Source of the DNA: Oscillatoriophycideae cyanobacterium NC_groundwater_1537_Pr4_S-0.65um_50_18
GTDB lineage: Bacteria; Cyanobacteriota; Cyanobacteriia; Elainellales; Elainellaceae
Length of the DNA stretch: 64,000 bases
NCBI GenBank assembly: GCA_016208305.1
Contig: JACQYI010000084.1
Span: 1 to 64,000, forward strand
Reading direction: 5' to 3'
Part shown: positions 7,781 to 15,883 of the stretch, in pieces
How the letters are laid out: each line of letters opens with the position of its first letter
How positions within the stretch are numbered: position 1 is the stretch's first letter
Made by a program: the position numbers and the translations under genes
The notes under the pieces: model-generated
What the model saw: the letters and a program-made list of their open reading frames with translations, nothing else
What the model was told of the DNA's origin: nothing
The model's database searches: none

Positions 7781-10700
7781 ATGAGCCTATATCTAAACTT
7801 CAGAAAAACCATGAAAGTAGTCCCTGAGTACAGATGGATTCATACCCATGCGATCGCCCTGATTGCGGCTGCGATCAATGCAGTTGTGGTGGTGTCGGGG
7901 ACTGCTGTCATGGCTCAAGTCACGCCCGATCGCACCCTCGGATCAGAGCAGTCTACCGTAAACCGAAATGTCATGATTAACGGTAGAAATAGCGATCGGA
8001 TTGAGGGAGGAGCCAGACGAGGAACTAATTTATTCCATAGCTTTGAACAGTTTAATGTCGGTAACGGACAACGCCTTTACTTTGCCAATCCAACGGGTGT
8101 CCTCAATATTATCGGTCGAGTGACAGGTCGAGGTGCCTCAAATATTTCAGGTACGTTGGGCGTACAGGGAAACGCGAATCTGTTTCTGATGAATCCTAAC
8201 GGGATTATTTTTGGCAACAACGCCACGTTAGATCTGCGTGGTTCCTTTGTCGGAACTACTGCAAATCGCTTGCAATTTGGCACACAAGGTTTCTTCGGTA
8301 CTAACGATCCTCAAGCTCCGCCTCTACTCACAATCAATCCCTCAGCGCTGTTGTTCAGTCAAGCTAGACCTGGAAAGATTCAAACTCAGTCTGTTGCAGA
8401 TGCAGGAGCAAGCTTAGCCGGAAATCCGCTCTTGGGCTTAAGAGTGGCCGATGGTCAAAATCTGCTTTTGATCGGGGGAGAGGTGGCGATCGCAGGCGGT
8501 TTACATGCTCTGGGTGGGCAACTCGGAGTCATCGCCGCAGCAGCGCCAGCAACCGTCGAACTTACCGCAAATCAGCGCCCTACCCTCCAACGGTTCCCCT
8601 CTCCTACTGCCCGTGGCAATGTCTTGATTCGTCCCAACGCTTTTCTGAATGTGGCGGCGGCTAGTGATGGAAATATCCAAATTGCCGCTAAAAATATCGC
8701 CATTCAATCTGGAAGCCTCTTGCTGGCTGGCATTGATGAGAGCTTAGGCAATAGGGACAGCCAAGCTGGAGATATCACCTTAAATGCGACCCGAAACATC
8801 GAAATTTCAGGAGGTGCCGTCCAAAACTTACTCTCAGGTCGTGGCACAGGCGGAGATGTGGCGATTCGGGCGCGATCGCTCACGTTGAATGAGGGCGGGA
8901 GTCTCGCTGCTTCCACATTATCCCAGGGCAATGCAGGACGAGTCACGATTCAAGTTACAGATGCCGTTATCCTTACAGAGGGCGCCTTTATTTCTAATAC
9001 GATTGAACCTGATGCGGTCGGATCAACAGGAGGCATTTTCCTGGAGGCAGATTCGCTAGTCATGACGGGTGGCGCTCAACTGGCTGCCAACACTAGTGGT
9101 ATCGGCAATAGTGGCAATGTTGTTGTTCGAGTCCGGGGTGATGCAAGGTTGACGGGTGATAGTCCTGATAGTCAGAGCGGCATTTTCAATGTCGTTTCAT
9201 CTGGAGCAGTGGGCAACGCCGGAGAGATTCGTCTTAACGCTGGCTCCCTCTCACTGACGAATGGGGCAGGGTTACAAGCCTATACGTCCGCCCAGGGGAA
9301 TGGAGGGGCTGTTAAAATTCGAGTGCATAATCGCTTACGGCTTGATGGCACCTCAAGTGACGGTCTTGTAAGTTCCATTTCTACCATTGTTTTACCTGGA
9401 GCAGTGGGCAATGGCGGCAGTATCGATATTCAGGCTGGGTCACTGACTATCTCAGGTGGTGCTCAATTAATAGCTGATACCCTTGGACGCGGCAACGCGG
9501 GTAATATTACGGTTCAAGTGGACGATCGCTTATTTATCGATGGTAGTGTCACAGACTTCAACGATCCTTTGTCTGGCATTTTCACCACTGTTGACCCTGA
9601 GGGAGTAGGCAATAGCGGCAGCATTGATATTCAAGCTGGGTCGCTGACTCTCTTAAATGGCGCTCAATTGTTAGCCGCTACCTTCGGACGCGGTAATGCG
9701 GGGGATATTACAGTTCGGGTGCGCGATCGGGCAACTTTTGATGACTTCACTGACGCTCCAATTCCTAGCGGTGTTTTCAGTATCGTTGGAGGAAGCCGGT
9801 CTACGGTTGCAGCATTTGGCAATGGGGGTGACATTAACATTTCAGCGAACCAGATTGAGCTGCGAAATGGGGCTGCTTTGGGAGCCTCCGTGGAGTCTGA
9901 CGGTCAAGGCAATGCAGGTCGCATTACTATAAAAGCAATCGATTATATTTTCATTGAGGGTACGATAAGAAGTGGAGAGCCAATCGGCGGCGTTTTTACC
10001 AGAACGGCTCTGGGCGCAGTCGGGAACGCCAATGATATTCGCATCACAACAGATCGTCTGACTGTTAGTAATGATGCCGTAATACAAGCCAGCGTAGGCA
10101 GTAATGGCAAAGCAGGCGATATTCAAATTAATTCCCGAATTGTAGACCTGTTGAATGGCGGAGAATTGCAGACTACGACTGCGAGCCGCAGCAGGGCAGG
10201 AGATATTGATCTCCTCGTGGGCGATCGCATTACTCTATCAGGTCAAAATAGCGGACTATTCGCTAGCACAGAGAGAAACGCAACGGGACAAGGCGGCAGT
10301 ATTAATATTACAACGCGTCAACTCGCAGTATCCGATCGCGCTGAAGTTACGGTGAGTAGCCCTACCGGACGAGCCGGGAACTTAACGATCGCGGCAAATC
10401 AAATTAGTTTAGATCGAGGGAGCCTCACGGCTACAGCGGGCGCTGGCAGTGGTGCCAGAATCACCTTACAGGAAGTAGACAGCTTGCTTCTGCAAAACAA
10501 TAGCTTGATCTCAGCGCAAGCCTCTAATCGGGCAATAGGGGGGAACGTAACGGTGAATGCCCCTAACGGCTTTGTTGCTGCTGTGCCAGAACAAAACAAT
10601 GACATCATTGCGATCGCGGACGAGGGCAGAGGCGGCAATATTTCCATTACTGCTCAAGGGATTTTTAGCATCCAGCCACAGCGATCGACTCCTCAAAATC

Positions 10701-11173
10701 AAACGAACGACATTGATGCTCGCTCTCGGTTTAACCAGTCGGGTACGGTCACGATTAACCAGCCCGATGTTGATCCTAGCCGAGGCGTGATTGAACTTCC
10801 CACCGATGTTGTCGATCGCGCTACCCAAATCGCACGCGGCTGTACCCCTGGAAGTAACGAATCGAGCCGCTTTATATCCACTGGACGGGGAGGTTTGCCG
10901 CTCAGTCCCGATCAGCCCTTGCGCGATCGCGCGATCGTTTCTCCTGGTTGGCTTGCTCTAGATTCAGAGAGGGGCGATCGACAAACGACGCAACCGCAGA
11001 GCCAGGATGAGCGCAGGGTAGAACAAGCGGGTTCTTCTGAAAACGCCTTTATAGAAGCGAATGAATTGAGTAGAGATGCCAGCGGCAAAGTTGTTTTGGT
11101 TGCCCAGACACAGACAGAAGAGGCCGTTATCGGACGTAGGAGCGATCGCGTTTGTTTAGAGCAATTCCCATAG
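7781..11173 (+). CDS. Two-partner-secretion (TpsA-like) filamentous adhesin, beta-helix
   Basis: A 1130-residue exoprotein. A long signal region ends near AVMAQVTPD. The TPS secretion domain of the haemagglutinin N-terminal type follows: NGRNSDRIEGG, LFHSFEQFNVGNGQRLYFANP, the NPNGIIFG motif, and LDLRGSFVGTTANRLQFG. Residues 300-1000 are imperfect repeats rich in GNAG(N/D)I, GSI(D/N)I and LxNGAxL, typical of a right-handed beta-helix. The C-terminal region (RGCTPGSNESSRF, then PLSPDQPL and a Pro-Gly-Trp segment) resembles those of other cyanobacterial TPS proteins. Family knowledge says such proteins cross the outer membrane through a cognate TpsB pore; no TpsB gene is present in the window. 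The CHAT gene lies 126 bp upstream behind a hairpin. A small hairpin with a GCAA loop (11191-11204) follows the stop. The start is uncertain between 7781 and 7811. Confidence 0.93.
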   Translation: MSLYLNFRKTMKVVPEYRWIHTHAIALIAAAINAVVVVSGTAVMAQVTPDRTLGSEQSTVNRNVMINGRNSDRIEGGARRGTNLFHSFEQFNVGNGQRLYFANPTGVLNIIGRVTGRGASNISGTLGVQGNANLFLMNPNGIIFGNNATLDLRGSFVGTTANRLQFGTQGFFGTNDPQAPPLLTINPSALLFSQARPGKIQTQSVADAGASLAGNPLLGLRVADGQNLLLIGGEVAIAGGLHALGGQLGVIAAAAPATVELTANQRPTLQRFPSPTARGNVLIRPNAFLNVAAASDGNIQIAAKNIAIQSGSLLLAGIDESLGNRDSQAGDITLNATRNIEISGGAVQNLLSGRGTGGDVAIRARSLTLNEGGSLAASTLSQGNAGRVTIQVTDAVILTEGAFISNTIEPDAVGSTGGIFLEADSLVMTGGAQLAANTSGIGNSGNVVVRVRGDARLTGDSPDSQSGIFNVVSSGAVGNAGEIRLNAGSLSLTNGAGLQAYTSAQGNGGAVKIRVHNRLRLDGTSSDGLVSSISTIVLPGAVGNGGSIDIQAGSLTISGGAQLIADTLGRGNAGNITVQVDDRLFIDGSVTDFNDPLSGIFTTVDPEGVGNSGSIDIQAGSLTLLNGAQLLAATFGRGNAGDITVRVRDRATFDDFTDAPIPSGVFSIVGGSRSTVAAFGNGGDINISANQIELRNGAALGASVESDGQGNAGRITIKAIDYIFIEGTIRSGEPIGGVFTRTALGAVGNANDIRITTDRLTVSNDAVIQASVGSNGKAGDIQINSRIVDLLNGGELQTTTASRSRAGDIDLLVGDRITLSGQNSGLFASTERNATGQGGSINITTRQLAVSDRAEVTVSSPTGRAGNLTIAANQISLDRGSLTATAGAGSGARITLQEVDSLLLQNNSLISAQASNRAIGGNVTVNAPNGFVAAVPEQNNDIIAIADEGRGGNISITAQGIFSIQPQRSTPQNQTNDIDARSRFNQSGTVTINQPDVDPSRGVIELPTDVVDRATQIARGCTPGSNESSRFISTGRGGLPLSPDQPLRDRAIVSPGWLALDSERGDRQTTQPQSQDERRVEQAGSSENAFIEANELSRDASGKVVLVAQTQTEEAVIGRRSDRVCLEQFP

Positions 11174-11269
11174 AATTTCATCTCCCGGAAACACCGCAAG
11201 GTGTCTATGCGATCGGGCTAAACCCTTGATGCCATATTGAAATAATTTTTTACAAATAAACTTAAAACT

Positions 11270-11581
11270 TTAGCGATCGGAGAGCAGACTTTGCTGCCCG
11301 GTGGTTTGAGTGAAGCTGACGGCACTCTGGGTAAGATGGACAGCTCCCCAAGTCAACGCTGCAAAACTAATGGATAGCAACCCCGCAACTATGCCAACGG
11401 TAGTAGCGCTAAGAGTCGCAGGTTTGGCAGCCTCAAGGCTTGATTGTGCGGTGTCTAGAGCCTCTTTTTGCATCACTGAAGTCCATTCGGATGAGTTGGC
11501 TGTCCAGAGATGGCATGATCCGTAGGCATCGCTCAGTGAGGGGCTAGGCAGTGTATAAGTCTCGTGTGAAGTAGGTTGCAT
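11270..11581 (-). CDS. Small protein with one membrane segment, function unknown
   Basis: A 103-residue minus-strand frame. The ATG is preceded by CAGGAGA about six bases away, the best ribosome-binding site in this neighbourhood and the main reason to accept the gene. The N-terminal half is polar and Ser/Thr-rich. Residues about 60-87 form one hydrophobic segment (TVGIVAGLLSISFAALTWGAVHL), followed by a short polar tail. No family was recognised. It is convergent with the adhesin gene (96 bp gap) and divergent from the small secreted protein at 11912. It may be an inner-membrane or stress peptide, but nothing in the sequence fixes a role. Confidence 0.6.
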   Translation of the reverse strand: MQPTSHETYTLPSPSLSDAYGSCHLWTANSSEWTSVMQKEALDTAQSSLEAAKPATLSATTVGIVAGLLSISFAALTWGAVHLTQSAVSFTQTTGQQSLLSDR

Positions 11582-11911
11582 GGGGTCTCCTGTTTCAGGT
11601 GATGATTTAAGAATACTGGACTATGGGTTTTATGCTTATCAACTTAATATCACGATCGCATCATGACAACTGTCACGATCAAGGCGAAATTAACACAACT
11701 CAAAGAATCTAAAAAGTGCCCAGTCGATGAGCTGACAAATAACTGGTGGTCAGTTAAGTAAGCGTTGGCGGGTGGATGGGTAGAGAAGTGAATGTTTGCC
11801 ACACCCTGCATAAACACTTTTACTCAGTCGGATTAAAAAATAGTGCCCCACCATCCTTGATCTTGCCGAGGGCGCTGGAGCACGTAAACTTACTATTGAG
11901 AGGAAATCTCC
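11582..11911. other. Intergenic region between divergent small genes (330 bp)
   Basis: This holds the divergent promoters for the small membrane protein (minus) and the secreted protein (plus). A CTGAC/GTCAG pair near 11732-11756 could form a weak hairpin. No clear operator, small RNA or gene was seen, and the long plus-strand frame crossing 11776-12237 is judged a shadow of the secreted protein gene. Confidence 0.4.
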
Positions 11912-12292
11912 GTGAAAAAGCTTTTAATCGCCTGTGCCTTTTCTGTCAGCTCTCTGTTGAGTCTGTTTACGCTCCCTGCAAGCGCCCAAGTGGTCATCAA
12001 CGGGTATCTCTTCCAAGGAGAAGAATTAGCGCAGTTGGAATATTTTCTCGGCGCACCCGTTCCAGATGGGTCTTACTGGCTCAATACGAATACTGGGGAC
12101 TGGGGATATGCAGGAGATGCTACAGTTCAGGGAAATCTTTTAGCTGCGCCCCAAAGCCGATCCTCTTCGGGAGCAGGAAGCGGAACCCATTCGTACTACC
12201 AAGGCAACGCAAGCAGCTACAGTTCTTACGCGAGTGATGGGGAATGCGCTTACTTCTCTACGGAATATGGCTCTTTTAGCTCTTGTGATTAA
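11912..12292 (+). CDS. Small secreted protein, function unknown
   Basis: A 126-residue protein starting at GTG, with GAGAGG eight bases upstream. It has a textbook signal peptide (KK, hydrophobic core, then LPASA before QVVING). The mature part begins VVINGYLFQGEELAQLEYFLG, followed by PDGSYWLNTNTGDWGYAG. This arrangement resembles small secreted proteins with a GxYWxxxxTGxWG signature. The C-terminal third is Ser/Gly/Tyr-rich and has two Cys (in DGECAYF and at the end, SSCD) that could form a disulphide after export. No enzymatic motif is visible. It is monocistronic and is followed by palindromic elements and a probable terminator (12391-12427). Confidence 0.8.
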   Translation: MKKLLIACAFSVSSLLSLFTLPASAQVVINGYLFQGEELAQLEYFLGAPVPDGSYWLNTNTGDWGYAGDATVQGNLLAAPQSRSSSGAGSGTHSYYQGNASSYSSYASDGECAYFSTEYGSFSSCD

Positions 12293-12316
12293 CAAATCGG
12301 TGTGACTGATGGTAGT

Positions 12317-12358
12317 GATGAAGTTGAGAAGTGTGCGCTCCTCCAAATAAATTTCATC
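12317..12358. repeat. Degenerate GATGAAATTT-ended palindrome
   Basis: GATGAA (from 12317) and AAATAAATTTCATC (ending 12358) form decayed inverted ends around a GTGTGCGCTCC core. The right end is almost identical to that of the element at 56384-56437 (CCAAAATAAATTTCAT), and the ends match the one at 7685-7737. It is probably an older copy of the same palindrome family. Confidence 0.5.
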
Positions 12359-12390
12359 TTTATCCCGTTTTTCCCAAGACTCACACCCCA

Positions 12391-12427
12391 ATGGGAGTGC
12401 CGCTCACCTTTTGGATCGCACTCCCAT
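12391..12427 (+). terminator. Hairpin terminator-like structure after the small secreted protein
   Basis: ATGGGAGTGC (12391-12400) pairs perfectly with GCACTCCCAT (12418-12427) around a 17-base loop, followed by CTTTATTCTT. It lies between convergent genes (11912 plus and 12711 minus). Confidence 0.55.
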
Positions 12428-12710
12428 CTTTATTCTTGTCTATCCAGTAGGTTGGGGTAGCGTCAGCGTAACCCAAAAAATATGGCTACTGTTGAGTTTC
12501 ACGTTGTTCAACCCAATCGACAGAAAAGATTTTTCAGTTAACTGGGTGGACATGACTACAATGACATGATGGAGAAATAAAGTAGATTTTATTGGATATA
12601 AAATAAGTTTAGAATCAGAGATTGGGTAGAGCGAATTTTGAACATCGGAACAGCTATAAAATAATGATTAGAAGGGCTTCTAAAATTTGAGGATGCCGTA
12701 TTCTTGAAAG
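12428..12710. repeat. Convergent intergenic tail with GTTGGGGTAGCG palindromic repeat
   Basis: At 12448-12475, GGTTGGGGTAGCGT and AGCGTAACCC form an imperfect hairpin of a type scattered in cyanobacterial genomes; a diverged copy is at 4817. The remaining sequence up to the PadR stop is AT-rich and shows no gene. Confidence 0.45.
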
Positions 12711-13259
12711 CTAGGTGTCTGAAGGCTGAATTTGGATGATTTCTATGGCTTTCTGGAGCCAATTTAAGTAAGTCTGTTCGCGCTGCGTCACTAACTCCAG
12801 CACCAGTCGATGCATTTTCTGGTCACGAGATGCGATCGGATCATCCAAAGAGGGAACATCAACCGCCTCACACTCCGCCAGCTTTTCTCGTCGCGCTTCC
12901 AGCTCTTGCTCTAGTAGATGCACGATCGCTTCATTCGGCAACTGCGCGGCAAAGTGAAGCTGCGCCAGCAGAGGGTCGCGTAAAATCGGCAAGGGCTGAT
13001 GTGTTTGTAACCACCGAATGAATTCTGCTTTACCGGATTCTGTGATCTGAAAAACCTTGCGATTGGGGCGATCGTGCTGGATCTCAACAGTACAGACAAT
13101 CCAGCCCTGTGCCTCTAGCTTGTCCAGCGTGCGATAAATCTGTGCCTGATCTGCCTGCCACAGATGGGCAATGCATTGGTTGAAGCACTCAGTTTTGAGA
13201 TCGTAGCCTGTCCGCTCCTGCTGCTGGAGAAGACCGAGAATGACGTGGGCGAGAGACAT
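12711..13259 (-). CDS. PadR-family transcriptional regulator
   Basis: A 182-residue protein. The N-terminal PadR winged helix is recognisable from ILGLLQQQERTGYDLK, HLWQADQAQIYRTLDKLEAQGWI and the wing (NRKVFQITESGKAEFIRWL). Residues 95-180 form the helical C-terminal dimerisation domain (coiled, rich in Glu/Gln). Such proteins repress nearby genes in response to aromatic or stress signals. It is transcribed divergently from the pirin gene (13414), and a palindrome TCCTAT-N6-ATAGGA lies between them. It therefore probably controls itself and the pirin/14294 pair. Confidence 0.9.
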   Translation of the reverse strand: MSLAHVILGLLQQQERTGYDLKTECFNQCIAHLWQADQAQIYRTLDKLEAQGWIVCTVEIQHDRPNRKVFQITESGKAEFIRWLQTHQPLPILRDPLLAQLHFAAQLPNEAIVHLLEQELEARREKLAECEAVDVPSLDDPIASRDQKMHRLVLELVTQREQTYLNWLQKAIEIIQIQPSDT

Positions 13260-13311
13260 AGCGGGTTTACCGAACGAAAGCAGGGGGAAAGCCCTACTCC
13301 TGAAATTGATA

Positions 13312-13350
13312 TACTCCTATGCTACTATAGGACTAATCATATATAGGACA
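13312..13350. promoter_or_regulatory. Candidate PadR operator in the padR-pirin divergent promoter
   Basis: TACTCCTAT (13312-13320) and ATAGGACTA (13327-13335) form a 9-bp inverted repeat with one mismatch around a 6-base spacer. A further half site, ATATAGGAC, follows at 13341-13349. The position between divergent starts fits autoregulation by the PadR protein. Confidence 0.55.
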
Positions 13351-13413
13351 AAGCGACACAAAAAGATTTGTCCAACTCTCAAGATCTGTTCATCTCCAAG
13401 GAGAAGCCTGACC

Positions 13414-14301
13414 GTGCAAACTCAAACGCTTCGAACCATTGCCGGAATTGTCAATAGTGTTGAAACCCTAGAAGGGGCAGGATTTTTGGTGCGTCGCCCT
13501 TTCCCTAAAAGCAGCTTTTCAGCGTTTGATCCCTTCCTGCTGCTGGATGAACTGGGGCCGATTCAGCTCAAGCCCGGTCAAGCCAAAGGCGCACCCGATC
13601 ATCCCCATCGCGGCTTTGAGACAGTCAGCTATATCCTGGATGGACGTCTAGAACACAAAGATTCTGAGGGACATGCTGGATTGCTTAATCCAGGCGATGT
13701 ACAGTGGATGACCGCAGGGGCGGGCGTGGTTCATTCCGAAATGCCAGAGGCGGAATTTACTCGCACAGGTGGGAGGCTCCACGGCATTCAGCTCTGGGTC
13801 AACCTACCGCAGCAGGACAAAATGATTGCTCCTCGCTATCAGGAAATTCCGGCCGCTCAGATTCCTGTTGCTCAAACAGAAGATGGCTCTGTGCGGGTGC
13901 GGGTGATTGCAGGAGAGGCGCTAGGGGCAAAGGCCGTAATTGAAACGCGCACGCCGATTATCTACCTGCACTTCACGCTACAGCCCGGTGCAACGATCGC
14001 CCAACCTGTACCAAGAGCCTACAATGCCTTTGCTTACGTGCTGGATGGCTCAGGTCTATTTGGGGCTGAGCAAGAGCAGGGGGAGGATGGGCAAATGGTG
14101 ATCTTTACGCAAGATGGAGAAGAAGTGACGATCGCCAACTCTGCCGAGGCGCAACAGCCCCTTGATCTGTTGCTGATTGCAGGTGTGCCACTCAACGAAC
14201 CCGTGGTGCGCTATGGGCCGTTTGTCATGAATAGCGAAGCTGAAATTATCCAAGCGATCGACGATTACCAAAATGGAAGGATGGGACGTATCCATGTTTA
14301 A
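13414..14301 (+). CDS. Pirin family protein (bicupin, possible quercetinase or redox sensor)
   Basis: The frame is open further upstream, but the start is placed at GTG 13414 because AAGGAGA lies nine bases before it and the protein then begins VQTQTLRTIAGIV, the usual pirin N-terminus. The 295-residue length is normal for pirins. The N-terminal cupin carries the iron-binding set: His residues in DHPHRGFETV, and His and Glu in GAGVVHSEMP. The C-terminal cupin contains the less conserved YNAFAYVLDG region. Bacterial pirins include quercetin dioxygenases and metabolic regulators. The stop overlaps the next gene's start (14294), so the two are translationally coupled. Control by the divergent PadR protein is likely. 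Confidence 0.92.
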   Translation: MQTQTLRTIAGIVNSVETLEGAGFLVRRPFPKSSFSAFDPFLLLDELGPIQLKPGQAKGAPDHPHRGFETVSYILDGRLEHKDSEGHAGLLNPGDVQWMTAGAGVVHSEMPEAEFTRTGGRLHGIQLWVNLPQQDKMIAPRYQEIPAAQIPVAQTEDGSVRVRVIAGEALGAKAVIETRTPIIYLHFTLQPGATIAQPVPRAYNAFAYVLDGSGLFGAEQEQGEDGQMVIFTQDGEEVTIANSAEAQQPLDLLLIAGVPLNEPVVRYGPFVMNSEAEIIQAIDDYQNGRMGRIHV

Positions 14302-14707
14302 TACACTGCAATCTCGCATCAATCAACATCAGCGCTTGAGCACTCTCCGGTTGAAACTGCTGCGCCTGCATAAGCTGATGCTGGACACAGAACGAGTTAC
14401 CTATGAGCAGGTGCGGGGGCAAGTTTCTAGAGGTGAGCTGTTGCAGCTTGTGATTAGCCATGACCAGTTTGCCTGGTTACATCAGCTCTCAGCCTTAATC
14501 TTGCGCATCGATGAGTTACTTCATGCCGATGAACCTGTGACTCCAGAGGCGATCGCTGCTCTGATCACAGATGTCTCTACTCGGCTCACCCCGGATGAAC
14601 TGGGCGATGAGTTTGCGATGAAGTACGATGCAATGTTCCAACGCAACCCTGATGTGGTGCTGGCTCATGCTGATGTTGTAATGCAGCTAGCTGCTAAAGT
14701 CCAGTAA
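14294..14707 (+). CDS. Conserved hypothetical protein coupled to pirin
   Basis: About 137 residues from ATG 14294, which overlaps the pirin stop by eight bases and has GGAAGGA about twelve bases upstream. An ATG at 14273 is in frame but would put the ribosome site inside the coding sequence. The protein is helical (MFNTLQSRINQHQRLSTLRLKLLRLHKLMLD, then HDQFAWLHQLSALILRIDELL), ending in a segment around FAMKYDAMFQRNPDVVLAHADV. No catalytic motif or membrane segment is visible. I believe small helical proteins of this kind recur beside pirin genes but cannot name the family. The coupling suggests a shared stress-response function. Confidence 0.75.
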   Translation: MFNTLQSRINQHQRLSTLRLKLLRLHKLMLDTERVTYEQVRGQVSRGELLQLVISHDQFAWLHQLSALILRIDELLHADEPVTPEAIAALITDVSTRLTPDELGDEFAMKYDAMFQRNPDVVLAHADVVMQLAAKVQ

Positions 14708-15067
14708 ATAGCTGTATTCACAGCCGCTACTTTTATTACATTTTTGAGGGTGCGCGGAGCGCACCCTCAAAAATATGCTGACTGGGCGATCGCCCTCATG
14801 TGACTCTGCTTACGGTGGTGCGATTAAGCAGCGCAAGCCATCTTCACTGAAGTAGATCGATCTGAAGCTGAGAGTCAACGGGCTGACGCTGAACAGCAAA
14901 GAGGCGATCGCTTTACCGATCGCCTCTAAATTATGAGACTCAATCTCGACGTCACGATCGCTCTATGGCGATACTTTGACCTGATTTTGGGTTATTTGCG
15001 GTGTGTGCCTGCTTCATCGGCTCTTTGCTGCACCAAGCTAGCTCAGTCTGTAGTGATATCTCGTTCT
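14708..15067. other. Convergent intergenic region with two strong hairpins
   Basis: At 14740-14755 and 14759-14774 a 16-bp perfect stem (ATTTTTGAGGGTGCGC) encloses a 3-base loop; its A-rich and T-rich ends would serve as a terminator in either direction. At 14900-14927, AGAGGCGATCG and CGATCGCCTCT pair around a 6-base loop, a hairpin built from HIP1-like sequence. A full HIP1 palindrome (GGGCGATCGCCC) is at 14785. No gene was accepted here. Confidence 0.6.
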
Positions 15068-15586
15068 CTACTTCAAGTTGAGCTTTGCGTTTTCACCACT
15101 CTTGGCCGACTGACCCGTGGTAGCTGCTTTAATAAATCCGATCGTTTTTGCTACCCAGCTTGCTGGAGCATCCCAATATTCGGCTGTTTCAACAGTTACT
15201 TTGAGCAGCGCAATTTCAGGCTCATCCAATTCTTTCGGGAACCAAGCCTTGAGTTCTGGCTTCCACAGTTCCTGCATTTTCGCGCGATCCCTAATCGTGT
15301 GAGCCGTACCTGACATAGAGACATAGCGCTGCTTAGCTGGGTCGGAAAAGCTAACGTTAACTTGTTCCGCCCGATCGACTTCTGTCACTTTAGCAGTATC
15401 AGCATAGGTAAAAAACCAGAGATCGCCATTTGCCTCGATCTCTCCATTCAATGACATAGGGCGACTGTGCAGACTACCACTTTCAGCGATCGTCGTCAGC
15501 ATACAAAAGTCAATCTCTTTCACGAGTTCTCGTAGTTTCGTCACCTTATCATCGAGATTAGCTGTCGTTTGGTTTGCTGTCGTCAT
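15068..15586 (-). CDS. Pyridoxamine 5'-phosphate oxidase-fold protein (general stress protein 26-like)
   Basis: A 172-residue protein of the split-barrel flavin-binding superfamily. The order of features is that of general stress protein 26: a helical start (VTKLRELVKEIDFCMLTTI), then SGSLHSRPMSL, DLWFFTYADTAKVTEV and VNVSFSDPAKQRYVSMSGTA. A lower-conservation tail (LKAWFPKELDEPEIALLKV, YWDAPAS) and a charged C-terminus follow. These proteins bind FMN, FAD or F420-like cofactors and are induced by salt or oxidative stress; the substrate is unknown. It is a single gene, convergent with the pirin unit, and glutathione reductase lies upstream on the same strand. Confidence 0.9.
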   Translation of the reverse strand: MTTANQTTANLDDKVTKLRELVKEIDFCMLTTIAESGSLHSRPMSLNGEIEANGDLWFFTYADTAKVTEVDRAEQVNVSFSDPAKQRYVSMSGTAHTIRDRAKMQELWKPELKAWFPKELDEPEIALLKVTVETAEYWDAPASWVAKTIGFIKAATTGQSAKSGENAKLNLK

Positions 15587-15883
15587 GATTTGTGTTTCTC
15601 TCTAATTGCAGATGTGAGTAAAATCCATCCCAGGAATTACCAAGAGGTGTGAATCAGGCAGGTCGCCACTAAAGTTTTTTAAGCGATCGCCTCAAGCCTT
15701 TTACTGAAAGCAGGCGATCGTCTTGCGCTACCGTCATGCCTCTCTGGGAATAGACGAGCCTCAAAGTTTTGAGCCGCAGATCGTACTTCTCAAAGTAACC
15801 GATCATGCCTCAAATCTGGCTCCTTCAGGAGAGAGAGATTTCTCACGTCATTTCTGGGTCATGTTATCTACTGCACGATGAAT

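Noticed and set aside
11776-12237. 153-codon frame overlapping the small secreted protein
   Set aside because: It overlaps the well-supported signal-peptide gene at 11912 in another frame and has many rare Arg/Cys codons and no ribosome site.
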